The notes below the pieces were generated by a model. It worked only from the letters and a program-made list of their open reading frames with translations, did not search any database and was not told the DNA's origin. DNA of 6,577 nt, taken from the NCBI GenBank assembly GCA_019454915.1, contig JACFNM010000234.1:1-6577 (forward strand), given 5' to 3'. How positions within the stretch are numbered: position 1 is the first letter of the stretch; every line of letters begins with the position of its first letter. Below, piece by piece: positions 1-5,041 of this stretch. The position numbers and the translations under genes were made by a program. The DNA comes from Chitinophagaceae bacterium. Its GTDB lineage: Bacteria; Bacteroidota; Bacteroidia; Chitinophagales; Chitinophagaceae.

Positions 1-95
1 CCAGTAATAAATAGTACCGTCATAGCTACCACCATTATCCAATGCAGGCCGCGATGCATCGGGGTAAACCTGCTGCTTTCTATATTGTCTTTCAT
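1..95 (-). CDS. Cytochrome b561-type membrane protein, N-terminal fragment
   Basis: The minus strand opens with ATG at 95-93 and stays open to the left edge, giving 31 codons and part of a glycine codon. The peptide has a short polar start (MKDNIESS), then RFTPMHRGLHW, then a hydrophobic stretch (IMVVAMTVLFITG). A polar leader, an HRxLHW motif and entry into the first membrane helix are typical of bacterial cytochrome b561 / cytochrome b/b6-domain proteins. In that family the His of the LHW motif (H18 here) is a heme b ligand. Such proteins are inner-membrane electron carriers, often quinone-linked. The rest of the protein lies outside the window, so the subfamily and partner cannot be named. 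No clear Shine-Dalgarno sequence precedes the ATG, which is normal in Bacteroidota. The next gene upstream on the same strand is the His-rich protein at 313-702, 217 bases away, so co-transcription is possible but unproven. A different heme membrane protein with a similar first helix is the main alternative. Confidence 0.72.
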   Translation of the reverse strand, partial: MKDNIESSRFTPMHRGLHWIMVVAMTVLFIT

Positions 96-261
96 TTTAA
101 TAGTTTTTATACTTGATCTAAAAATGCTCCTTGCACGAAAGTTGTCATCGAAGCGCCTTGTCCCGACTTATCAGTTTGTATTTTGTTTAAGGTCGGTTAC
201 CGGAAGTCCGGAACTTTCTAAAGGCCAAATTCCATCCATAGGCCGAAATCCGAATTTTGTC

Positions 262-317
262 AATTGCTTATTGCCAATTCGTAATTCGTAATCTTTAATT
301 GCTAACTCTTAATTACC
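262..317. repeat. Degenerate 7-bp tandem repeat (AATTNNT-like), 8 units
   Basis: Read in steps of seven from 262, the units are AATTGCT, TATTGCC, AATTCGT, AATTCGT, AATCTTT, AATTGCT, AACTCTT and AATTACC. Two adjacent units are identical, and the others differ by one to three bases from an AATTnnT core. The last unit contains the stop codon (315-313) of the minus-strand His-rich protein and ends inside its final Trp codon. The array therefore starts at the end of that gene and runs into the spacer before the cytochrome gene. Similar AATTCGTAATT strings occur between genes in Bacteroidota as far as I recall. No strong hairpin is visible in it. Its role is unknown. Confidence 0.6.
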
Positions 318-702
318 AGACTCTGGGTGGTTGCCAAATTGTATTTAAATAATTGGTAGAATAATCCTGCTGGTTTGGGTGTCTTTGTTTCCTGGCAGGG
401 AGCCATAAAGGAATATCCGTTTGACAGAAGTAAGGCTGTACAATAACTGCTATTTGTAAAAAATGGGTATCAGCAGATTTAAAAGGTAAATTTTTGTGTT
501 CCTGTTGTTCACTTCCCTGGTGGTGGTGATTGATTTTGCCGGTATAATGCTTAGAGAAGAAATCAATGAAAGAAATATCGTCATCTTCCTGAATATGCTC
601 AAAATAGTGATGGATAAGCACCGGCAACTTAAGCATCTGGCTGAAACCCGTAGTAGAAAACAGGTAAACAGACAAAAGCAATATGGCGGGTATTTTTTTC
701 AT
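313..702 (-). CDS. Bacteroidota His-rich small exported protein, unknown function
   Basis: This is a complete 129-residue protein with ATG at 702-700 and TAA at 315-313. It begins MKK and has a hydrophobic segment (about residues 4-17) that should act as a signal peptide or membrane anchor; there is no lipobox Cys. Ten histidines are present: H31, H32, H36, H52, H59-61, H69, H80 and H108. Several resemble metal ligands. I recognise the layout from a Bacteroidota family of about 120-130 residues: LLKLPVL plus HYxEH near the N-terminus, a xSFxxFxxxHY block (here ISFIDFFSKHY, 43-53), LPFKS (72-76), and the C-terminal IWQPPR (122-127). All are present, so the gene looks intact and full length. 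No biochemical function is known to me; from memory, relatives often lie near metal-efflux or TonB-receptor genes. It sits upstream of the cytochrome b561-type gene on the same strand. A -7-like box lies 37 bases upstream of its start, with a palindrome behind that. Plus-strand frames across it are shadows. Confidence 0.82.
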   Translation of the reverse strand: MKKIPAILLLSVYLFSTTGFSQMLKLPVLIHHYFEHIQEDDDISFIDFFSKHYTGKINHHHQGSEQQEHKNLPFKSADTHFLQIAVIVQPYFCQTDIPLWLPARKQRHPNQQDYSTNYLNTIWQPPRVW

Positions 703-739
703 TCTACGGAGTGAATCATAATCTTCAAAAGTTGAAAAC

Positions 740-747
740 CAAATATA
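740..747 (-). promoter_or_regulatory. Possible Bacteroidota -7 promoter box for the His-rich protein
   Basis: The minus strand reads TATATTTG here, an exact match to the Bacteroidota -7 consensus TAnnTTTG. It lies 37 bases upstream of the ATG at 702, a plausible distance for a short leader. I found no TTG at the expected -33 spacing, so the match is only half a promoter and could be chance in AT-rich DNA. The 20-bp near-palindrome at 768-787 would cover the -33 area. Confidence 0.4.
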
Positions 748-767
748 GTCAATTTCCGTAGCTCTTG

Positions 768-787
768 ATTATGATTGCAGTCATAAT
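768..787. promoter_or_regulatory. 20-bp near-palindrome, candidate operator
   Basis: ATTATGA (768-774) and TCATAAT (781-787) are perfect inverted 7-mers around TTGCAG, whose inner TGCA is itself palindromic. Nine of ten base pairs of the 20-mer are symmetric; only T775/G780 breaks it. A third copy of the half-site, TCATAAT, lies at 716-722. The palindrome begins 20 bases upstream of the -7-like box of the minus-strand gene, where a dimeric repressor or activator would act. There is no T-tract, so a terminator is unlikely. The regulator is unknown. Confidence 0.4.
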
Positions 788-1146
788 AAGCCGTAATTGA
801 TATCATGAAATTAATCTTTTTGTGAGATAAATAACACCGGTTTTCCTTAAATATTCCAGATCCATATATTTTAATTTCCTGCCCTTTCAGCGCTTGTTAT
901 TTTGAGTCACTCTTTGCAAATGCATTCTTAAATGAAAAGAATTTCCCCTCTCTCTTTCCAATTTATTACAGAACAGATTTTCCCGAAAGCTTTTTTATCC
1001 TTGCCCTTGTCCTAAGCAATGAGTAGCCTGGCAGGTTGAAAGTCTTTCATTATTCAATGACAAACCGTTGGGAGGCTCTCTGTCTATGACAAGTGTGAAA
1101 ATTGGTGTATAGCAAAAATCATTTCATCAACTAAAAAATAAATATC

Positions 1147-1938
1147 ATGGATACTTCAAAAAACAAAGTATTCATCATCACCGGAGCGGCGATGGGATTG
1201 GGTTTGGCAGCAGCCAAAGAACTGGCGTCAAAAAGATTTTATCTTACGCTGGTTGATTACAATGAAAAAAGCCTGGGGGAGGCAAAAGCGGCAATCAGCC
1301 ATGAGTTTCCAAACGTGAAAATTTACACCATAGTAGCTGATGTTTCAGACGAAGAGGCAGTGAAAAATTACGTGGAGGAAACGGTGAAAACATTTGGCAG
1401 AATCGATGGGTTTTACAACAATGCCGGAATTGAAGGCAGACAGGCCGGAATAGCCGAATACGACATCAGCGTTTTCAAAAAGGTGATTGACATTAATCTG
1501 ATGGGCGTTTATTACGGATTAAGGTATGTGTTGCCGGTAATGAAAAAGCAGCAGTACGGACGCATTGTAAATGTTGCTTCTGTTGGCGGCATTCGCGGCG
1601 TGTTAAATCAGATGCCTTATGTGGCAAGTAAACACGCTGTATCCGGTATGACAAAAAATGCGGCTCTTAAATATGGCCGTTATGGAATTACCACCAACGC
1701 CATTGCACCGGGCGCTATATTGACGCCAATGGTAGCAGAAGCATTCAAACAGGTAAATCCCGATAATCCCAAGGCGGCTGAGACAGAATATGCACAACAT
1801 AATCCAACCAAAAGGTTAGGTATTCCGGGTGAAGTAGCCAAAGTAGTGGCCTTTTTATTGAGCGAGGATGCGTCCTATGTAAATGGTCAAACCATTGCTA
1901 TTGACGGCGGCGAGTCTAATATTTATGGAAACGTGTAA
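1147..1938 (+). CDS. Classical short-chain dehydrogenase/reductase (SDR), NAD-type
   Basis: This complete 263-residue protein has the usual length for a classical SDR. It is a soluble cytoplasmic oxidoreductase that moves hydride between a nucleotide cofactor and an alcohol or carbonyl substrate. Visible motifs in order are the glycine-rich TGAAMGLG (12-19), acidic D37 at the end of the second strand, D65 near the adenine pocket, NNAG (91-94), and the catalytic set N117, S145, Y158 and K162 (YVASK). PG follows at 188-189, and NGQTIAIDGG at 246-255 near the C-terminus. D37 favours NAD(H) over NADP(H) by the family rule. The substrate cannot be told from sequence; annotations such as glucose 1-dehydrogenase or 3-oxoacyl-ACP reductase would be guesses. 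The ATG at 1147 is chosen because it sits just before the first strand and the leader is the usual AT-rich type. A hairpin terminator follows 15 bases after the stop, so it is probably a single-gene unit. Confidence 0.93.
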   Translation: MDTSKNKVFIITGAAMGLGLAAAKELASKRFYLTLVDYNEKSLGEAKAAISHEFPNVKIYTIVADVSDEEAVKNYVEETVKTFGRIDGFYNNAGIEGRQAGIAEYDISVFKKVIDINLMGVYYGLRYVLPVMKKQQYGRIVNVASVGGIRGVLNQMPYVASKHAVSGMTKNAALKYGRYGITTNAIAPGAILTPMVAEAFKQVNPDNPKAAETEYAQHNPTKRLGIPGEVAKVVAFLLSEDASYVNGQTIAIDGGESNIYGNV

Positions 1939-1953
1939 CACAATTAAATAATC

Positions 1954-1981
1954 AGGGAAAGAGCCAAAACCTTTCCCTTTT
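1954..1981 (+). terminator. Rho-independent terminator after the SDR gene
   Basis: AGGGAAAG (1954-1961) pairs perfectly with CTTTCCCT (1971-1978) around a 9-base loop, and the downstream arm runs into TTTT (1978-1981). It begins 15 bases after the dehydrogenase stop codon. The T-tract is short and followed by A's, so termination may be incomplete. Confidence 0.7.
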
Positions 1982-2058
1982 AAAAAAGTTTGATCCGGCG
2001 AATACTATTTATCTCAAACTCAAAAACTAAATTGTACATTTAAAAAAAATAATTTATT

Positions 2059-2559
2059 ATGAAAAAGAATATCTTAAAACTTGTTCTGCCGATAGCGGTA
2101 TTTTCCATTTTTATTCTGGCACAGGGATGCAACCAATCTGAAAAAAATCAGGAGCGGGGGCCAACCGAGTCACACGAACATGAAACGGGCGACAGCCACG
2201 ATCATGATAGCGTGGCAGCAGACAGCCTTACACTGAATAATGGCGCTAAATGGAAAGCCGACGAGCCGACCAATAAGAACGCCGGAGCGCTTATTGCCAC
2301 AGGTGATCAGTTTTCTAAAAGCTCAAAAAGGACATTAGATGATTATCATGCTTTTGGTAATGATATTACATCGGGCATCAACAAAATGATAAAAGAATGT
2401 ACGATGGAGGGGAAAGAAGATGCAGCGCTTCATCTCTGGTTTCTTCCTTTGCTGAAACAAACCAACGCTTTAAAAGAAGCAACCGACACAACAGGCCTGG
2501 GCGCGGTGACATCCGAAATGATTCATCGTTTAGAACTGTATAAAAACTATTTTGAATAA
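2059..2559 (+). CDS. His-rich lipoprotein, Bacteroidota family of unknown function
   Basis: This complete 166-residue protein has a lipoprotein signal: MKKN, a hydrophobic core (about 5-22), then LAQGC with C24 as the likely lipidated residue. Next comes a flexible acidic and His-rich linker with HEHE (39-42) and HDHD (47-50), the kind of segment that can bind Cu, Zn or Ni. The folded part starts at LTLNNGAKWKAD (57-68) and is probably helical to the end, with LHLWFLPLL (124-132). I know the LNNGxKWxAD start and the LHxWLxPL motif from small Bacteroidota lipoproteins or exported proteins, in my recollection often near metal-handling genes; their function is not established. The last 80 residues, with H125 and H156, could form a small helical bundle. 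It would be anchored in the periplasm or outer membrane. A terminator precedes it, and 142 bases separate it from the AraC gene. The AT-rich leader has no Shine-Dalgarno sequence. The start is supported by the signal peptide. Confidence 0.82.
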   Translation: MKKNILKLVLPIAVFSIFILAQGCNQSEKNQERGPTESHEHETGDSHDHDSVAADSLTLNNGAKWKADEPTNKNAGALIATGDQFSKSSKRTLDDYHAFGNDITSGINKMIKECTMEGKEDAALHLWFLPLLKQTNALKEATDTTGLGAVTSEMIHRLELYKNYFE

Positions 2560-2701
2560 GGTATACAATAAAAAATAACCTTTGGGAAAACAACAGCAGA
2601 TTACAAACCTGGCTAAGGTATTATTGCCTGTCGGGAACGGTAGTTTTATTTCGAATAGAGAAAAAGAATCCGGTTAAACAATTAAAGATGCGACTGCGTT
2701 A

Positions 2702-3559
2702 TTGGCAATTTATGTTTTTGAAAGAACAGGCGCTTCTTACCGACAAACAAATCCATTGCAATCTAAAATCAACATAAAAGACAAAAGCGAAAGAGATAAA
2801 CAGGTTAAGGTTTCTCCCTTTAGAAAAGAAATTCGTAAGACGGAGCCACATAAACACAATAGCTACCTGGAAATTATTTATCTCTCAAAAGGCAGCGGCA
2901 TACATTCCATTGATCGCAACACTTTTCAAATAGAACCCCCGATTGTATTTTTTGTAAAAAAAGAACAGGTACATCATTGGAATATCGAAACGCTGCCTGA
3001 TGGGTATGTTGCCATCATAAAAAAAGGTTGGGTTGATAAAAGCTATGATGAAGAACTAAAAAAGCTGCTGTCGGAATTAAGTCGCTATTCATCTCTGAAA
3101 ATAAAGGATACTGTCGTAATAGAGACTATCTTCAATCTGCTCACCCGGGAAAATAACTTTACAACGATTGAAGGATTATTAAAAGCCTTGTTTTCCAAAA
3201 TTGTAGAAACGGCTGAACCGCACATTATCAATTCGCCCTATCGCAACAATCTTTACCAATCTTTGATTGAATTATTGAGTAAAAGTGAGGAATTGAAGAA
3301 TAGTGTATCGCATTATGCCGGGTTGTTGCATACCACCCCGCAAAATCTGAATCATATTTGCCGGCAATCATCCGGTCAATCCGCATCGGTGATAATAGGC
3401 GAACACCTGATAGCAGAGGCCAAAAGGCTGTTGTTTTATACGGACAACACCGTCTCGGAGGTCTCTTTTGGACTGGGGTTCAAAGACATCTCCCATTTTG
3501 TCAAATATTTCAAACGGCACACCGGAGACACGCCTCATGCATTTCGCAGAAGACCGTAA
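2702..3559 (+). CDS. AraC-family transcriptional regulator, start codon uncertain
   Basis: The protein has an N-terminal cupin-like sensor domain (about 37-95: VSPFRKEIRKTEPHKH, then YLEIIYLSKGSGIHSI, then EQVHHW), a helical linker, and a C-terminal double helix-turn-helix. The two HTH units are around 200-232 (SVSHYAGLLHTTPQNLNHIC) and 250-281 (TVSEVSFGLGF, SHFVKYFKRHTGDTP, FRRR). This is the usual AraC layout, and the protein probably activates nearby genes when a ligand binds the cupin. The likely target is the TolC-RND pair 78 bases downstream. The start is odd: no ATG exists in this frame across the whole gene, and an in-frame stop lies at 2675-2677. TTG at 2702 is the longest allowed start and TTG at 2756 is an alternative. 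By comparison with how relatives usually begin, I would expect the start near residue 25, where the codon is ATA (2774-2776). The first 20 or so residues do not look like the family. The domains are intact, so it is probably functional if it is translated. Confidence 0.85.
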   Translation: MAIYVFERTGASYRQTNPLQSKINIKDKSERDKQVKVSPFRKEIRKTEPHKHNSYLEIIYLSKGSGIHSIDRNTFQIEPPIVFFVKKEQVHHWNIETLPDGYVAIIKKGWVDKSYDEELKKLLSELSRYSSLKIKDTVVIETIFNLLTRENNFTTIEGLLKALFSKIVETAEPHIINSPYRNNLYQSLIELLSKSEELKNSVSHYAGLLHTTPQNLNHICRQSSGQSASVIIGEHLIAEAKRLLFYTDNTVSEVSFGLGFKDISHFVKYFKRHTGDTPHAFRRRP

Positions 3560-3637
3560 GTACCATAATTTTTTCAAATAGACCATGACACAGGCATCTC
3601 ATTGTATTTACTTTGAGCATTATTTTAATGCCCACTC

Positions 3638-5032
3638 ATGTATCAAATCTATTGGAGGTTATTTAATTACCGTTTTCTCACCTGTATTTTAGTTGTCATT
3701 TTTTTTATTCCTTATTTTTTAACCGCCCAACCTGCTGATACTATTTCAATTCATACAGTGCTTGAGAAAGTTCGGCAAAATTTGCCCAAACTTCAGTTTC
3801 ACAAAGAACAGTCTGCGGCCGGACAGCAACAGATAGCGCTTGCTGAAAATACGCTGATGCCGGATTTATCGGCGGGATACCAGGCTGGCTTCGCTACGGA
3901 TAATAACATCAGCGGCATGAGTTATCCGGGATTGCTACTGCCAATCAGCGGTCCGGTAACAACCGAAAATAGTTACAAATTGTACACGGGCACAGCACTT
4001 TCGTTGATAGCAAAATGGAACCCCTTTACCTTTGGGCAGCGCAGGGCATTGGTAGAAACAGCCAAGAGCCGGTTTAAGTTGTCAAACAGTCAATACAACG
4101 AACAGTTATTCATCGTCCAATATACCGCCGTCAATACTTATCTTGAATTACTCTACCTCAGCAAAGCGATTGCCAGTCTTCACCGAAACGTATTAAGAAC
4201 GCAGATTAATCTGGAACAGGCTGCTGTATTGGGCAGAACGGGGCTAAGGCCGGGGGTAGATTCTGTTCAGTTTCAGTCGACGTTGGTACAGGCCGAAATG
4301 GACCAACTCAGGAGCGAAAAGTCGTACCGGCAGCAACAAATTACGCTCTTGCAACAAATGGCTGTATCGCTTAATGAAGACCATCTGCTATTATCAGATA
4401 GCGCATTATTGAAAAGACTACCGGCATTACCAGACACATCAGGAGACATCACCAAACATCCCCTGTATCAATTTTACAATGCGCAGAAAGGAGTGACTGC
4501 TGCGGAACAAAGGCAAGTGAAGAATTCCTGGACGCCAAAATTGGATTTTTGGGGTACTGCTTACAGCCGGGGCTCAGGCATTAATGATGGAGCAAATTTA
4601 AAAAGCGGCTGGGCTTTATCACGTAATAACTTTGGGCTGGGATTGCAGTTTAGTTTTCCACTATTAGACTACAGGCGGTGGAGTATTCAAAAACAACAAT
4701 ACGAACATCTGTTTAACGGAAGTGAAGAACTTTTAAAGCAAACTTCTATTGACCTCAATGCCCAATTGAAATCAGCAACGGTAGCGCTTCAGCAAAATCT
4801 ACTGATAGCCAAAAAATCGCCCGAAAAACTAAACGCTGCCCGCGTGGCTTATCAAAGCCTTCAGGCAAACTATCAGGCGGGGCGTATTGACTACACGCAA
4901 TTGGTGCAAGGGCAATTCGATCTCCTCAATGCAGAGATAGAAGTGTATGGCAGCTATGTGCAGGCGTGGCAGTCATTGTTGAATCTGGCCGTAGCCTCCG
5001 GCGACCTTTCCATCTTCACCACCCAACTATAA
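3638..5032 (+). CDS. TolC-family outer-membrane efflux channel
   Basis: This complete 464-residue protein has the usual length for the outer membrane efflux protein family. Residues 1-30 form a signal peptide: a charged start with RLFNYR, a hydrophobic core from about 13 to 29, and probable cleavage at LTA-QPAD. No lipobox Cys is present, unlike many OprM-type channels. Two related repeats follow, each with long coiled-coil helices. The first is centred on residues 140-242 (VNTYLELLYLSK, then GLRPGVDSVQFQSTLVQAE). The second covers about 366-455 (AYQSLQANYQAGRIDYTQLV, then DLLNAEIEVYGSYVQAWQSL). The Y-x-x-G-x-x-x-x-x-QL/Q pattern in each repeat is a family mark. Segments such as SAGYQAGFA (78-86) and FGLGLQFSFPLL (332-343) fit the membrane strands. 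The trimer would form the outer-membrane exit duct for the RND pump encoded 9 bases downstream; the two are almost certainly co-transcribed. The substrate is not visible from sequence. ATG 3638 is fixed by the signal peptide. Confidence 0.93.
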   Translation: MYQIYWRLFNYRFLTCILVVIFFIPYFLTAQPADTISIHTVLEKVRQNLPKLQFHKEQSAAGQQQIALAENTLMPDLSAGYQAGFATDNNISGMSYPGLLLPISGPVTTENSYKLYTGTALSLIAKWNPFTFGQRRALVETAKSRFKLSNSQYNEQLFIVQYTAVNTYLELLYLSKAIASLHRNVLRTQINLEQAAVLGRTGLRPGVDSVQFQSTLVQAEMDQLRSEKSYRQQQITLLQQMAVSLNEDHLLLSDSALLKRLPALPDTSGDITKHPLYQFYNAQKGVTAAEQRQVKNSWTPKLDFWGTAYSRGSGINDGANLKSGWALSRNNFGLGLQFSFPLLDYRRWSIQKQQYEHLFNGSEELLKQTSIDLNAQLKSATVALQQNLLIAKKSPEKLNAARVAYQSLQANYQAGRIDYTQLVQGQFDLLNAEIEVYGSYVQAWQSLLNLAVASGDLSIFTTQL

Positions 5033-5036
5033 GGAG
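5031..5036 (+). promoter_or_regulatory. Shine-Dalgarno site for the RND gene, overlapping the TolC stop
   Basis: AAGGAG lies 5 bases before the ATG at 5042 and shares the last two bases of the TolC stop codon (TAA, 5030-5032). It is the clearest ribosome-binding site in the window; the other genes have AT-rich leaders. The layout suggests that translation of the pump is coupled to that of the channel. Confidence 0.7.
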
Positions 5037-5041
5037 CAGAC

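Larger units (their letters stand above)
703..1146. other. 444-bp intergenic region between divergent genes
   Basis: The stretch separates the minus-strand His-rich gene from the plus-strand dehydrogenase, so it should hold both promoters. The half near the minus-strand gene has the -7-like box (740-747) and the near-palindrome (768-787). The rest is AT-rich and shows only small inverted repeats, such as GAAAG-T-CTTTC around 1039-1049. I see no convincing protein: the ATG-led frames here are short (for example about 27 codons from near 931) and have no recognisable content. I found no TAnnTTTG box for the dehydrogenase, and no recognisable riboswitch, tRNA or small RNA. Confidence 0.6.

Noticed and set aside
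180..215. CCGGAA direct repeat (CCGGAAGTCCGGAA) in the left spacer
   Set aside because: Only two 6-bp copies separated by two bases; no further copies or link to a gene, so it is not enough for a call.
85..291. Plus-strand frame of 68 codons over the left edge and spacer
   Set aside because: It runs antisense to the cytochrome start and into the heptad repeat and has no recognisable content; the minus-strand reading is far stronger.
496..714. Plus-strand frame of 72 codons with a hydrophobic start
   Set aside because: It is antisense to the His-rich protein, which has clear family motifs; the hydrophobic start is a by-product of the complement.
724..736. TTCAA-AAG-TTGAA small inverted repeat
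   Set aside because: Arms of five bases are expected by chance in AT-rich DNA, and there is no T-tract or second copy to support a function.
2028..2034. TAAATTG upstream of the lipoprotein as a -7 box
   Set aside because: It lacks one T of the consensus and has no -33 element at the expected distance.
3608..3615. TTACTTTG upstream of the TolC gene as a -7 box
   Set aside because: It matches TAnnTTTG at all but one fixed position, yet no -33 partner is visible at the right spacing, so a separate promoter for the efflux pair is not supported over read-through from the AraC gene.
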